NCBI RefSeq assembly: GCF_001552635.1
Contig: NZ_BCRO01000001.1
Location: 186,001-250,000, forward strand
DNA: 64,000 bases
Direction of reading: 5' to 3'
DNA from: Actinomadura hibisca NBRC 15177
Lineage (GTDB): Bacteria; Actinomycetota; Actinomycetes; Streptosporangiales; Streptosporangiaceae
Shown: in pieces, positions 1-12,684 of the stretch
Position numbering within the stretch: the stretch's first letter is position 1
Layout: every line of letters starts with the position of its first letter
Notes under the pieces: model-generated
The model's input: only the letters and a program-made list of their open reading frames with translations
What the model was told of the DNA's origin: nothing
Databases searched by the model: none
Made by a program: the position numbers and the translations under genes

Positions 1-358
1 GGATCGACAGGAAGCTGACCGCCGCGAACATCAGCCGCCCGCCGTACCGGTCGGTGAGCGCGCCCACCGGGATGCGCCCGACCGAGCCGACCAGCACCGG
101 GATCGCCACCAGCATCGAGGTCTGGAACGGCGACAGCCGCAGGTCCCGCGCGTAGGCCGCCGACAGCGGCCCGACCAGGTTCCAGGCCCAGAAGTTGATC
201 GCGAACGTCCAGGTCGCCAGCGCGAGGTTGAACCCCGCCCCGCGCCCCGTCGTCCCGGCGGCCCCCGCCGCCGTGTTCCCGGCCGTGCTCCCGCCCGTGC
301 CCCCGGCCGTGCCTCCGCTCGTGCGACCCGCCTCCGGGCCCGGCGCGCCGCCGTCCAT
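1..358 (-). CDS. narK: Nitrate/nitrite transporter, MFS family (partial, N-terminal part)
   Basis: Only the first 119 codons are present; the gene continues beyond the left window edge. The start is the ATG at 358, preceded by a GGGGGGAC-type ribosome site. An unusual Gly/Thr/Ala-rich tail of about 42 residues comes first, followed by the first two membrane segments (LALATWTFAINFWAWNLVGP) and the MFS loop motif GRIPVGALTDRYGGR, as in NarK/NasA carriers. The protein would import nitrate or exchange nitrate for nitrite across the cytoplasmic membrane. Its divergent position next to narGHJI makes respiratory nitrate supply the likely job. Family assignment is firm; NarK1 versus NarK2 type cannot be decided from this fragment. 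Confidence 0.85.
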   Translation of the reverse strand, partial: MDGGAPGPEAGRTSGGTAGGTGGSTAGNTAAGAAGTTGRGAGFNLALATWTFAINFWAWNLVGPLSAAYARDLRLSPFQTSMLVAIPVLVGSVGRIPVGALTDRYGGRLMFAAVSFLSI

Positions 359-461
359 CCGTCCCCCCGCTCCTCGGCACCGTGTCATTACTTCGTTCCG
401 TCACCGCTTATCTACCCAGCGTGTGGGAATGATCACCGGCGCGATCTTTTCGGGGGGTCTG
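359..461. promoter_or_regulatory. Divergent narK/narG intergenic control region
   Basis: This 103-base gap is the only space between the two divergent nitrate genes, so it must carry both promoters. TTATCT at 408-413 is a possible -10 for narG and TAATGA, read on the minus strand near 387-392, a possible -10 for narK. No convincing FNR/NNR dyad (TTGAT-N4-ATCAA) or NarL heptamer pair was found. Confidence 0.35.
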
Positions 462-4105
<3,644 letters not shown>

Positions 4106-4106
<1 letters not shown>

Positions 4107-5755
4107 TGAAGGTCATGGCCCAGCTCGCCATGGTGATGAACCTGGACAAGTGCATCGGCTGCCACACCTGCTCGGTGACGTGCAAGCAGGCGTGGACCAA
4201 CCGGTCGGGCACCGAGTACGTGTGGTTCAACAACGTCGAGACCCGGCCCGGCCAGGGCTACCCCCGCCGCTACGAGGACCAGGAGCGCTGGAAGGGCGGC
4301 TGGACGCTGGACCGCCGGGGGCGGCTGCGGCCCCGCTCGGGCGGTCGCGCCCGCCGGCTGCTGTCGATCTTCGCCAACCCGGTCATGCCGTCCATCGGCG
4401 ACTACTACGAGCCCTGGACCTACGACTACGAGACGCTCACCACCGCGCCGCTGGGCGACGACGTGCCGGTCGCCCGCCCCTACTCGCTGATCAGCGGCGA
4501 GCCCATGAAGGTGGAGTGGAGCGCCAACTGGGACGACGACCTGGGCGGCGGCCCCGAGCTGGCCCGCCGCGACCCGGTCGTGGAGAAGATCTCCGACAGC
4601 GTGCGGCTCGACTTCGAGCGCGCGTTCATGTTCTACCTGCCGCGCATCTGCGAGCACTGCCTGAACCCCACCTGCATGGCCGCCTGCCCGTCCGGCGCGA
4701 TCTACAAGCGCACCGAGGACGGCATCGTGCTGGTCGACCAGGACAAGTGCCGGGGCTGGCGCATGTGCGTCACCGGCTGCCCCTACAAGAAGATCTACTT
4801 CAACCACAAGACCGGCAAGGCCGAGAAGTGCACCTTCTGCTACCCGCGCGTCGAGGTCGGCCTGCCCACCGTCTGCTCGGAGACCTGCGTCGGACGGCTG
4901 CGCTACATCGGCGTGCTGCTCTACGACGCCGACCGCGTCACCGAGGCCGCGAGCGTCGAGGACGACACCGCCCTCTACGAGGCGCAGCTCGGGGTGTTCC
5001 TCGACCCCGCCGACCCCGAGGTGCGGCAGGCGGCCCGCCGCGACGGGGTGCCCGCGAGCTGGGTGGAGGCCGCGGAGCGTTCCCCGGTGCACGCCCTGAT
5101 CAGCCGCCACCGGGTGGCGCTGCCGCTGCATCCGGAGTACCGCACCATGCCGATGGTCTGGTACATCCCGCCGCTGTCGCCGGTGGTGGAGGCGCTGCGC
5201 GGGTCCGGGCACGACGGCGAGAACGCCGACAACCTGTTCGGCGCCATCGACACCCTGCGCATCCCGGTGGAGTACCTGGCCGAGCTGTTCACCGCGGGCG
5301 ACACCGCGCCGGTCACGCGGGTGCTGCGGAAGCTGGCCGCGATGCGCTCCTACATGCGCGACCTCAACCTCGGCGACCCGGGCGACCCCGACAAGGCCGC
5401 CGCCGTCGGGATGAGCGCCCACGAGATGGAGGAGATGTACCGGCTGCTCGCGATCGCCAAGTACGACGAGCGCTACGTCATCCCCACCCAGGCGAGGGCC
5501 GAGGCCGCCGCGCTGGAGGAGACGGTGTGCCCGGTCGACTACGAGGAGCCCAAGGGCGACGGCCCGTTCGGCGAGGCGTCGCGCAAGCCCGCGCCCGCGT
5601 CGGTGGAGAGCTTCCACGCCCTCAAGGAGCGCCAGACCAGCGGCGCGCTGGTCAGCCCCGACGACCGCCGGGGCCGCGTCAACCTGCTCAACTGGGACGG
5701 CAAGGGCCGCCCCGAGGGCATGTTCCCCATGCGCGACGTGGAGGAGGACCGATGA
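4106..5755 (+). CDS. narH: Respiratory nitrate reductase, beta (iron-sulfur) subunit
   Basis: 549 residues. NarH carries electrons from NarI heme to NarG through three [4Fe-4S] clusters and one [3Fe-4S] cluster. Four Cys groups are visible: CIGCHTCSVTC near the N-terminus, CEHCLNPTCMAACP, the CRGWRMCVTGCP group in which Trp replaces a Cys (the mark of the [3Fe-4S] cluster), and CTFCYPR with CSETCVGR. The start ATG at 4106 overlaps the narG stop by one base, behind GGAGGTGAGC. Residues about 55-85 form an Arg-rich insert often seen in actinobacterial NarH. Assignment is secure. Confidence 0.97.
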
Positions 5756-6345
5756 GCCCCGTCGTCTGGCAGGCGGCCTCGCTCCTGCTCGCCTATCCCG
5801 GCCCCGATCTGTACGAGCGGCGCGCGATGGTGCGCGAGGCCGTGGCCGGGCTCGGACCGGGACCGGCCGCCGAACGCCTCGCCGCCTTCCTGGACCACCT
5901 CGACGCGACACCGCTGGAAACACTGGCCGAGCACTACGTCGAGACCTTCGACCTGCGCCGCCGCTGCTGCCTCTACCTGACCTACTACCGCGACGGCGAC
6001 ACCCGGCGGCGCGGCGAGTCGCTGGCCGCGCTCAAGCGGCGCTACCGGGCCGCCGGGGTCGAGCTGGACAGCCGCGAGCTGCCCGACTTCCTGCCCATCG
6101 TGCTGGAGTTCGCCGCGCTGCACGGCGGCGCGGACCTGCTGGCCGAGCACCGCCCCGGCCTGGAGCTGCTGCGCATGGCGCTGCTGGACCGGGGCTCGCC
6201 CTACGCCGCGCCCGTCGAGGCGGTCTGCGCGACCCTGCCCGGCCCGTCGCCGCGCGACCGGGCCGAGGCGCAGCGGATGGCCCGCTCCGGGCCGCCCGCC
6301 GAGAACGTCGGCCTGGAACCGTTCACGCTGGGAGCGACCCGATGA
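5752..6345 (+). CDS. narJ: Nitrate reductase molybdenum cofactor assembly chaperone
   Basis: 197 residues. NarJ is a cytoplasmic chaperone of the TorD/NarJ superfamily; it holds apo-NarG for cofactor insertion and is not part of the mature enzyme. The helical family pattern is clear, including YVETFDLRRRCCLYLTYY and LPDFLPIVLEFAA. It is shorter than E. coli NarJ (236 residues), chiefly at the C-terminus, as is usual in actinobacteria. The ATG overlaps the narH stop (ATGA), after GAGGAGG. Position between narH and narI confirms the role. Confidence 0.95.
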   Translation: MSPVVWQAASLLLAYPGPDLYERRAMVREAVAGLGPGPAAERLAAFLDHLDATPLETLAEHYVETFDLRRRCCLYLTYYRDGDTRRRGESLAALKRRYRAAGVELDSRELPDFLPIVLEFAALHGGADLLAEHRPGLELLRMALLDRGSPYAAPVEAVCATLPGPSPRDRAEAQRMARSGPPAENVGLEPFTLGATR

Positions 6346-7070
6346 GACTGCTGCTGTGGGTGGCGCTGCCCTACGCGGCCATCGCGATCCTGATCGTCGG
6401 GACCGTCTGGCGGTGGCGCTACGACCAGTTCGGCTGGACCACCCGGTCCTCGGAGCTGTACGAGAGCCGCCTGCTGCGCGTCGGCAGCCCGCTGTTCCAC
6501 TTCGGCCTGGCCTTCGTGATCCTCGGCCACGTCATGGGCCTGCTGATCCCCGAGAACTGGACGGAGGCGGTGGGGGTCTCCGAGGGCGCCTACCACGCGG
6601 TGTCGTTGTGGGGCGGGGCCGCCGCGGGGCTGGCGGCGCTGGCCGGGATGGCGATCCTCATCTACCGCCGCCGCGCCACCGGCCCGGTCTTCTCGGCCAC
6701 CACCCGCAACGACAAGCTGATGTACGTGCTGCTGGGCGGCTCGCTGCTGCTGGGCTGCGCGGTCACGATCATCGAGAACGGCGTGCGCGGCGGCTACGAC
6801 TACCGGCAGACCGTCGCGCCGTGGTTCCGGGGCATCTTCCTGCTGCGGCCCGACCCGGACCTGATGAACGGCATCCCGTGGTTGTACGGCTTCCACGCGG
6901 TGTTCGGGTTCCTGCTGGTCGCGCTGTTCCCGTTCACCCGCCTGGTGCACGCCTTCTCCGCGCCGTGGCGGTACGCCTTCCGGCCCTACATCGTCTACCG
7001 CAGCCGCGACGGGCGGGGCCCCGCCACCCGCGACCCGGCGCGCGGCTGGCAGCCGATCACCCGCCGCTGA
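6342..7070 (+). CDS. narI: Respiratory nitrate reductase, gamma (cytochrome b) subunit
   Basis: 242 residues with five predicted membrane segments. NarI oxidises menaquinol and passes electrons through two b hemes to NarH. Likely heme-ligand His residues lie in SPLFHFGLAFVILGHVMG near the N-terminus and in LYGFHAVFGFLLV and FPFTRLVHAFSAPW near the C-terminus, matching the spacing of E. coli His56/66 and His187/205. The start overlaps the narJ stop (ATGA). No nitrite reductase or molybdenum-cofactor genes follow in this window. Assignment is secure. Confidence 0.96.
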   Translation: MRLLLWVALPYAAIAILIVGTVWRWRYDQFGWTTRSSELYESRLLRVGSPLFHFGLAFVILGHVMGLLIPENWTEAVGVSEGAYHAVSLWGGAAAGLAALAGMAILIYRRRATGPVFSATTRNDKLMYVLLGGSLLLGCAVTIIENGVRGGYDYRQTVAPWFRGIFLLRPDPDLMNGIPWLYGFHAVFGFLLVALFPFTRLVHAFSAPWRYAFRPYIVYRSRDGRGPATRDPARGWQPITRR

Positions 7071-7158
7071 CCGCCCCACACCACTACCCGGTCCCGATCG
7101 CCCCGAAGCGCACGCGCCGTGCCAGCGCGGGCGGCGCGATGTTGGCAGCACTTGCAGG

Positions 7159-7187
7159 TTGACCCGGTTTGTCCCGTCTACTTACCG
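7159..7187 (+). promoter_or_regulatory. Possible promoter of glpF-glpK
   Basis: TTGACC (7159-7164) is followed after 17 bases by TTACCG (7182-7187), ahead of the glpF start at 7233. The -35 is good and the -10 poor, so this is tentative. The rest of the 162-base gap after narI shows no clear terminator. Confidence 0.3.
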
Positions 7188-7232
7188 TCGCGTCAGTTGT
7201 GTCTCACGTCACGCCGCCCTCAAGGAGGAGAC

Positions 7233-8081
7233 ATGGCGGAAAGACTGAGATTTTCCTCGCTGGCCCGGGAGCTGTCCGCCGAGTTCGCCGGGACGCTGAT
7301 CCTCATCCTGTTCGGCGTCGGTGTGGTCGCCCAGGTGACCGCGGGCAACATCGGCGGCCAGAACACCCTCGGCGACCACGACAGCATCGCCTGGGCCTGG
7401 GGCATCGCCGTCGTCCTCGGCGTCTACGTCTCGGCGGCCGTCAGCGGCGGCCACATCAACCCGGCGGTCACGTTCGCGCTCGCGGCGACCAAGCGGTTCC
7501 CGTGGTCCAAGGTCGCCCCGTACACCCTGGCGCAGACCGCCGGGGCGTTCGTCGCCGCGCTCATCGTGCGGTGGAACTACACCGAGGTTCTCGCCAAGGC
7601 CGATCCCGGCCACACCATCAAGACCCAGGGCGTGTTCTCCACCCTGCCGGGCAACGGATCGTTGCCCGTCAGCACCTGGGGCGCGTTCCGCGACCAGATC
7701 ATCGGCACCGCGATCCTGCTGTTCGTGGTGCTGGCCCTCACCGACGCGCGCAACCGGCCGCCGCTCGCCAACCTCACCCCCGTCGCCATCGGCCTGCTGG
7801 TCGTCGCGATCGGCATGGCCTGGGGCGCCGACGCCGGGTACGCCATCAACCCCGCCCGCGACTTCGGGCCGCGCCTCGCCCAGTTCCTCACCGGCTACGG
7901 CGGCGCCTGGCGCGACCAGAACGGCGACCTCTACTTCTGGGTGCCGATCATCGGGCCCCTGATCGGCGGCGTGGTCGGGGCCTTCCTCTACGGTCTGCTC
8001 ATCGGGCGGAACCTGCCGCCCGAGCCCGAGCCCGCCCCCCGCGAGGACGAGCACAAGCCCGAGTACGACGTGCGACCCTGA
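7233..8081 (+). CDS. glpF: Glycerol uptake facilitator (aquaglyceroporin)
   Basis: 282 residues with six membrane segments and two half-helices. It is a passive channel for glycerol and other small polyols. Both channel motifs are present: SGGHINPAVTFALA in the first half and GYAINPARDFGPRL in the second. The Asp following NPAR is the mark of glycerol facilitators as opposed to strict water channels. The ATG at 7233 follows AAGGAGGAG. A charged, Pro/Glu-rich C-terminal tail extends into the cytoplasm. Glycerol kinase follows 39 bases downstream, so glycerol is trapped as glycerol-3-phosphate on entry. Confidence 0.93.
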   Translation: MAERLRFSSLARELSAEFAGTLILILFGVGVVAQVTAGNIGGQNTLGDHDSIAWAWGIAVVLGVYVSAAVSGGHINPAVTFALAATKRFPWSKVAPYTLAQTAGAFVAALIVRWNYTEVLAKADPGHTIKTQGVFSTLPGNGSLPVSTWGAFRDQIIGTAILLFVVLALTDARNRPPLANLTPVAIGLLVVAIGMAWGADAGYAINPARDFGPRLAQFLTGYGGAWRDQNGDLYFWVPIIGPLIGGVVGAFLYGLLIGRNLPPEPEPAPREDEHKPEYDVRP

Positions 8082-8120
8082 TCGCCACGCCCCCCCACCG
8101 AAGCAGAAAGCGAGAGTCGG

Positions 8121-9638
8121 ATGGCCGACTTCGTCGGAGCGCTGGACCAGGGCACCACCAGCACCCGATTCATGATCTTCGACCACGGCGGCAACGAGAT
8201 CGCCCGCCACCAGCTCGAACACCAGCAGATCCTGCCGCGCGCGGGCTGGGTCGAGCACAACCCCACCGAGATCTGGGAACGCACCCGCGCGGTCATCGAG
8301 ACCACCCTCAACCAGGCGAACCTGACCAGCTCCGACCTGGCCGCGTTCGGGATCACCAACCAGCGCGAGACCACCGTGGTGTGGAACCGCCGCACCGGCC
8401 GCCCGTACCACAACGCGATCGTGTGGCAGGACACCCGCACCGACCGCATCGCCTCGGCGCTGGAGCGCGACGGCCGGGGCGAGACGATCCGGCACCGCGC
8501 CGGGCTGCCGCCCGCCACCTACTTCTCCGGCGGCAAGATCCAGTGGATCCTGGAGAACGTCGACGGCGTCCGCGCCGCCGCCGAGAGCGGCGAGGCGATC
8601 TTCGGCAACATCGACACCTGGGTGCTCTGGAACCTCACCGGCGGCACCGACGGCGGCGTGCACGTCACCGACCCCACCAACGCCAGCCGCACCATGCTGA
8701 TGGACCTGGAGACCCTGGACTGGGACGACCAGCTCCTGTCGTTCTTCGACATCCCGCGCGCGATGTTGCCGGAGATCAGGCCGTCCTCGGCGCCCGACCC
8801 CTACGGCCTCACCCGCGAGCACGGCCCGCTCGGCGGCGAGGTGCCGCTCAGCGGCATCCTGGGCGACCAGCAGGCCGCCACCGTGGGCCAGGTGTGCTTC
8901 GCGCCCGGCGAGGCCAAGAACACCTACGGCACCGGCAACTTCCTGCTGCTGAACACCGGCGGCGACCTGGTGCGTTCCAAGGCCGGGATGCTCACCACCG
9001 TCTGCTACAAGTTCGGCGACCAGGACCCGGTGTACGCGCTGGAGGGCTCCATCGCCGTCACCGGCTCGGCGGTGCAGTGGCTGCGCGACCAGCTCGGCAT
9101 CATCTCCGGCGCGGCGCAGAGCGAGGCGCTGGCGGCGCAGGTGGAGGACAACGGCGGCATGTACTTCGTGCCCGCCTTCTCCGGCCTGTTCGCGCCGTAC
9201 TGGCGCAGCGACGCGCGCGGCGCGATCGTGGGCCTGTCGCGCTACAACACCAACGCGCACCTGGCGCGGGCGACCCTGGAGTCGATCTGCTACCAGTCGC
9301 GCGACGTGGTGGAGGCGATGCGCGAGGACTCGGGCGTCTCGCTGGACGTGCTGAAGGTGGACGGCGGCGTGACGGCCAACGAGCTGTGCATGCAGATGCA
9401 GGCCGACATCCTCGGCGTCCCGGTGTCCCGCCCGGTGGTGGCCGAGACCACCGCGCTGGGCGCGGCGTACGCGGCGGGCCTCGCGGTCGGGTTCTGGAAC
9501 AACACCGACGAGCTGCGCCAGAACTGGAACGAGGACAAGCGCTGGCAGCCCTCCTGGGACGAGGAGAAGCGCGAGGAGGGGTACGCGGGCTGGCGCAAGG
9601 CGGTCGAGCGCACCTACGGCTGGGTGGACGTGGACTGA
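8121..9638 (+). CDS. glpK: Glycerol kinase
   Basis: 505 residues, the normal length. It phosphorylates glycerol with ATP to sn-glycerol-3-phosphate in the cytoplasm. FGGY-kinase signatures: the phosphate-1 loop [15 protein letters not shown] at residues 7-21, substrate-binding [29 protein letters not shown], and the C-terminal [17 protein letters not shown]. Co-transcribed with glpF and closed by a perfect hairpin. No glycerol-3-phosphate dehydrogenase or GlpR-like regulator is nearby. Confidence 0.96.
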   Translation: MADFVGALDQGTTSTRFMIFDHGGNEIARHQLEHQQILPRAGWVEHNPTEIWERTRAVIETTLNQANLTSSDLAAFGITNQRETTVVWNRRTGRPYHNAIVWQDTRTDRIASALERDGRGETIRHRAGLPPATYFSGGKIQWILENVDGVRAAAESGEAIFGNIDTWVLWNLTGGTDGGVHVTDPTNASRTMLMDLETLDWDDQLLSFFDIPRAMLPEIRPSSAPDPYGLTREHGPLGGEVPLSGILGDQQAATVGQVCFAPGEAKNTYGTGNFLLLNTGGDLVRSKAGMLTTVCYKFGDQDPVYALEGSIAVTGSAVQWLRDQLGIISGAAQSEALAAQVEDNGGMYFVPAFSGLFAPYWRSDARGAIVGLSRYNTNAHLARATLESICYQSRDVVEAMREDSGVSLDVLKVDGGVTANELCMQMQADILGVPVSRPVVAETTALGAAYAAGLAVGFWNNTDELRQNWNEDKRWQPSWDEEKREEGYAGWRKAVERTYGWVDVD

Positions 9639-9653
9639 CCCCGGCCGGATCGA

Positions 9654-9681
9654 CGCCCGGACGCCGCGCGGCGTCCGGGCG
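9654..9681. terminator. Bidirectional terminator between glpK and the Gfo/Idh gene
   Basis: A 28-base perfect palindrome built on CGCCCGGACGCC and its complement with a 4-base turn. It lies between two convergent genes, 16 bases past the glpK stop and 19 bases past the stop of the minus-strand gene, so it can serve both. Confidence 0.8.
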
Positions 9682-9699
9682 TTCGCCCTCCCGGAAGGG

Positions 9700-10737
9700 T
9701 CACCGCTGCTGGAGGCGCTCCCGCACGGTGTCGATGACGCGCATCACCGCCACCGACTCCTCCAGCGGCAGCAGCGGCGACTCGGTCAGCCCGGCGCGCA
9801 GGCAGCGCGCCACCTCCTCGGCCTGGTAGGTGTAGCCGTGCCCCGCCAGCCCGGCGGTCATCGTCTCCGGCTCGGCGCCGGTCCGCACCAGCGTCATCGC
9901 GGTGGGGCGGTAGAAGGGGGCGGCGATCTCGACGCGGCCCTTGGTGCCCACGACGGTGGCCGCGTGCGGCGAGTCGCCCATCAGCCCGCAGTGCAGCAGC
10001 GCGATCCCGCCGCCCCGGTAGCCGAGCAGGATGCCGGTGTTGGCGTCCACCCCGGTGGGCGCGGGCGCGGCGGTGGCCTGGACGGTGTCGGGCGGGCCGA
10101 GCAGCGGCCAGGTGAACGACAACACGTAGCAGCCGAGGTCCAGCAGCGCGCCGCCGCCGAGGCCGGCGTCCCACAGGCGGCTGTGCGGGTCGAAGGCGGG
10201 CGCGATGGAGAAGTCGGCGTACACGGCGGTGACCTCGCCGATCGCGCCGTCGGCGACCAGGTCGTGCAGGCGGCGGACCAGCGGGCTGAACCGCGTCCAC
10301 ATGCCCTCCATCGCGAACACGCCCTTGTCGCGGGCGATACGCGCCAGGGACTCGGCGTCGGCGGCGGAGGTGGTGAACGGCTTCTCCACCAGGACCGCCC
10401 GCCCGGCCTCCAGGCACTGCCGGGCGGGCTCGTAGTGCATGGGGTGGGGCGTGGCGACGTAGACGACGTCCACCTCGGCGTCGGCGGCGAGGTCGGCGTA
10501 GGAGCCGTGCGACCGCGCGATGCCGTAGCGCCCGGCGAACGCCTCGGCGGTCCCGGCGGCCCGCGACCCCACGGCGGCCACGGTGTGGCCGGGCAGCGTC
10601 AGCAGGTCCTCGGTGAAAACGGCGGCGATCCCGCCGGTGCCCAGGACGCCCCAGCGGATCGGTGTCCTGTCCCGGCCTTCCCGTCCGGTTCCGCGCCCGT
10701 CCTCGTTCCCCGCCGTGACCTCGTTGTTCTCGCTCAT
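9700..10737 (-). CDS. Gfo/Idh/MocA family NAD(P)-dependent oxidoreductase
   Basis: 345 residues. An N-terminal Rossmann fold (WGVLGTGGIAAVFTEDL, residues about 29-45) is followed by VVYVATPHPMHYE and the family signature VEKPFTT, then a C-terminal substrate domain with GGGALLDLGCYVLSF. Such enzymes oxidise or reduce sugars, inositols or dihydrodiols; the exact substrate is not readable here. Relatives of this subtype are often called dihydrodiol or D-xylose dehydrogenase-like. No ribosome site precedes the ATG; a -10-like TACGAT sits exactly seven bases upstream, so the mRNA is probably leaderless. The first 25 residues are a charged extension with no match to the fold. Confidence 0.85.
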   Translation of the reverse strand: MSENNEVTAGNEDGRGTGREGRDRTPIRWGVLGTGGIAAVFTEDLLTLPGHTVAAVGSRAAGTAEAFAGRYGIARSHGSYADLAADAEVDVVYVATPHPMHYEPARQCLEAGRAVLVEKPFTTSAADAESLARIARDKGVFAMEGMWTRFSPLVRRLHDLVADGAIGEVTAVYADFSIAPAFDPHSRLWDAGLGGGALLDLGCYVLSFTWPLLGPPDTVQATAAPAPTGVDANTGILLGYRGGGIALLHCGLMGDSPHAATVVGTKGRVEIAAPFYRPTAMTLVRTGAEPETMTAGLAGHGYTYQAEEVARCLRAGLTESPLLPLEESVAVMRVIDTVRERLQQR

Positions 10738-10744
10738 ACCGATG

Positions 10745-10750
10745 ATCGTA
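10745..10750 (-). promoter_or_regulatory. -10 box of a leaderless promoter for the Gfo/Idh gene
   Basis: Read on the minus strand, TACGAT is followed by seven bases and then the ATG at 10737. That spacing puts the transcription start on the A of the start codon, a common actinobacterial arrangement. No good -35 is visible. Confidence 0.5.
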
Positions 10751-10842
10751 CGCAGCGCCGCGCCGGTGACCGGGCCCTACCGCGGGCAAAAACGATCACC
10801 TAGCATCGCCGTGTCACAGCGCCGTGCCGGAAGGACCCCCCC

Positions 10843-10878
10843 ATGATCCGACGTCTCGCCGGAGCCGCGAAGGGCTGA
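10843..10878 (+). CDS. Possible 11-residue ORF in a short self-contained transcript
   Basis: A tiny frame, MIRRLAGAAKG, has a GGAAGG ribosome site eight bases before its ATG. TAGCAT at 10801-10806 is a plausible -10, and a 15-bp perfect hairpin followed by CCTTT starts 22 bases after the stop. Promoter, ribosome site, ORF and terminator would thus make a transcript of only about 130 bases. It could be a small peptide, the scar of a larger gene, or an sRNA; chance cannot be excluded for so short a frame. Confidence 0.3.
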   Translation: MIRRLAGAAKG

Positions 10879-10900
10879 CCCGCCCGGACCGCGCCCCTGA

Positions 10901-10938
10901 GCCGTGCCCCGCGCCCGCGCCCCGGCGCGGGGCACGGC
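10901..10938. terminator. Strong bidirectional hairpin terminator
   Basis: Fifteen-base arms, GCCGTGCCCCGCGCC at 10901-10915 and its exact complement at 10924-10938, with an 8-base loop. CCCTTT follows on the plus strand. It lies just past the stop of the minus-strand membrane protein gene (10952) and past the tiny plus-strand ORF. Confidence 0.85.
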
Positions 10939-10951
10939 CCTTTCCGCGTGG

Positions 10952-11827
10952 TCAGTCGTCCTGCCGGTCGCGCCGCAACTCGCGCGCGACCAAGCCGTAC
11001 AGCACCAGGTCGAACGCGAGCCACGCCGTCGAGGCGAACTGCCCGTAGGAGAAGCCGAACATCCGGGTGATCACCATGTCCACCAGCACCGCCCAGCGCA
11101 GCCGCTTCAGCAGCGTCTCCGGCCGGTCGCGCGGCGCGGACGCGGCGGCGACGGCGAAGCCCGCCGACACCAGCGCCGACACCGCCGTGCCGATCGAGGT
11201 GACCTCCGAGACGGTGTCCAGCGAGGCGATCAGCTCGGGCGGGTCGGTGACCCGCGCCAGGTAGGACACCACGACGGTGACGCCGGGCACGGCCTGCGCG
11301 ACGAACACCAGCGCGACCAGCGCCACCACCCAGCGGCGCCGGATCCAGCGGCCACCGACGTCGGCCGCGTGGCGGGCCCACCGCACCGGCGCGGTGACCT
11401 CGTGGTGCGGGGCGGACGGGGCGGGCGCGTCGCCGGAGTGGCGGGCCACCACCAGCCGCACCAGCGCCAGCACCACGAACGACAGGTAGATGACCGCGCC
11501 CGCCGGCTGGTAGAAGTAGTCGTTGTCGCTGGTGATGAACTTGCCGACCTCGTCCACGAACAGCCCGTAGCCGACGCCGCCGAGCAGCGCCACCCAGCGG
11601 CGGGCGCGGCGGCCGTCGTACAGCAGCGCCAGCACCAGCGCGACCAGCATCAGCAGGCCGCCCCACAACACGTGCGAGATGTGCAGGCCGTCCCCGCCGA
11701 TCTTCGGGTAGCCGGTCACCTCCAGGTAGCCCCGGGTCAGCAGGACGGTGCTGATCCCGGCGAGGACGAACCACTCCAGCAGTTCGCCCCCGCGATAGGC
11801 GCGCGGCAGTCTCCGATGTCCCCCCAT
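10952..11827 (-). CDS. Multi-pass integral membrane protein of unknown function
   Basis: 291 residues with about seven hydrophobic helices, for example [40 protein letters not shown] and [21 protein letters not shown] charged linker (residues about 130-160) splits it into two halves. The sequence [23 protein letters not shown] is a conserved-looking loop found in actinobacterial membrane proteins without known function. It is third in a minus-strand group after DUF2243 and CtaG-like genes; the 38-base gap to the CtaG-like gene allows co-transcription. No enzyme motif seen. Confidence 0.7.
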   Translation of the reverse strand: MGGHRRLPRAYRGGELLEWFVLAGISTVLLTRGYLEVTGYPKIGGDGLHISHVLWGGLLMLVALVLALLYDGRRARRWVALLGGVGYGLFVDEVGKFITSDNDYFYQPAGAVIYLSFVVLALVRLVVARHSGDAPAPSAPHHEVTAPVRWARHAADVGGRWIRRRWVVALVALVFVAQAVPGVTVVVSYLARVTDPPELIASLDTVSEVTSIGTAVSALVSAGFAVAAASAPRDRPETLLKRLRWAVLVDMVITRMFGFSYGQFASTAWLAFDLVLYGLVARELRRDRQDD

Positions 11828-11865
11828 GCCCCAAGGCTAGGCGAGGGGCCGGAAGGGGCCGCAGG

Positions 11866-12675
11866 TCAGGGCGTCGCGAGGGCGGCGCGGCGGGGCCGCC
11901 AGGTCGCCATGAGGGCCAGCGCCAGCAGGATCTCGGCGAAGTCGCCGCCGTAGTACATCAGCTCCGCGCCGCCCCGCACCTGCGCCGCCGGGGCGTCCAC
12001 GTCCAGCAGCCCGGCGTACAGCAGTTGCGACAGCGTGGCGTGGGCGGCGATCGCGAGACCGAGCACCACCAGCCGGAACGGCGCCGACGGGCGGTGCGGC
12101 GCGGGGTCGGGCCCGGCGACCGACCAGGCGAACACGCAGCCGGAGACCAGGAAGTGCAGGTGCACCAGCTCGTGCAGCAGCGGGTTCGCGGCCGTGGCGT
12201 GGTACAGCGGCGTGCCGTAGAGCACGTACAGGCCGCCCGCGCTGAACAGCAGCGCGGTGACGGGATGGGTGAGCGCGCGCACCGGCGGCAGGTTCAGCAC
12301 GCGCACGAGCCGCCGCCCGCCGTCGCCGCCGAGCGTCCGCAACGCCAGCGTCACCGGCGCGCCCAGCACCAGGCCGAGCGGCGCGTACATGCCGATCAGC
12401 AGGTGCTGGAGCATGTGCCCGCGGAAGTCCGCGTGGGCCTCGGCGGCCAGCGGCGGAGCCAGGGCGAGCGCCAGCAGGGCGCAGCCGAGCGTGAACGCGC
12501 CGGTCCGCCACGGGCTCCAGCGCCGCCCGCCCTGATGCCACAGCCGCGTGGCGGCGGCGAGGTAGCAGGCCAGGAGCAGGCCGACCGCGAGCAGGGGGAG
12601 GGACAGGCCTGCGCCTTCGTGCGCGTGCCCACCGTGGGCGAGTTCGTGGGCGAGGGGGAGCGGGGCTAGGGGCAT
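11866..12675 (-). CDS. CtaG-family (caa3-type) membrane protein
   Basis: 269 residues with about seven membrane helices. The family is the caa3_CtaG group, which contains B. subtilis CtaG, needed for caa3 cytochrome oxidase assembly and linked to copper handling. His-rich positions typical of the family are visible: ELAHGGHAHEG at the N-terminus, FRGHMLQHLLIGM, and ELVHLHFLVSGC. A late YYGGDFAEILLALALM matches the C-terminal family block. It lies nine bases downstream of the DUF2243 gene, a frequent pairing in actinobacteria. No oxidase subunit genes are close, so the partner is not known from this window. Confidence 0.85.
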   Translation of the reverse strand: MPLAPLPLAHELAHGGHAHEGAGLSLPLLAVGLLLACYLAAATRLWHQGGRRWSPWRTGAFTLGCALLALALAPPLAAEAHADFRGHMLQHLLIGMYAPLGLVLGAPVTLALRTLGGDGGRRLVRVLNLPPVRALTHPVTALLFSAGGLYVLYGTPLYHATAANPLLHELVHLHFLVSGCVFAWSVAGPDPAPHRPSAPFRLVVLGLAIAAHATLSQLLYAGLLDVDAPAAQVRGGAELMYYGGDFAEILLALALMATWRPRRAALATP

Positions 12676-12684
12676 GGGGCCGGC

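Noticed and set aside
359..461. FNR/NNR or NarL sites in the narK-narG gap
   Set aside because: Only fragments such as TACTTCG and TGATCA were found; none reaches a consensus dyad or heptamer pair.
9700..10737. Membership of the Gfo/Idh gene in the glycerol operon
   Set aside because: It is convergent to glpK, separated by a perfect terminator and has its own leaderless promoter.
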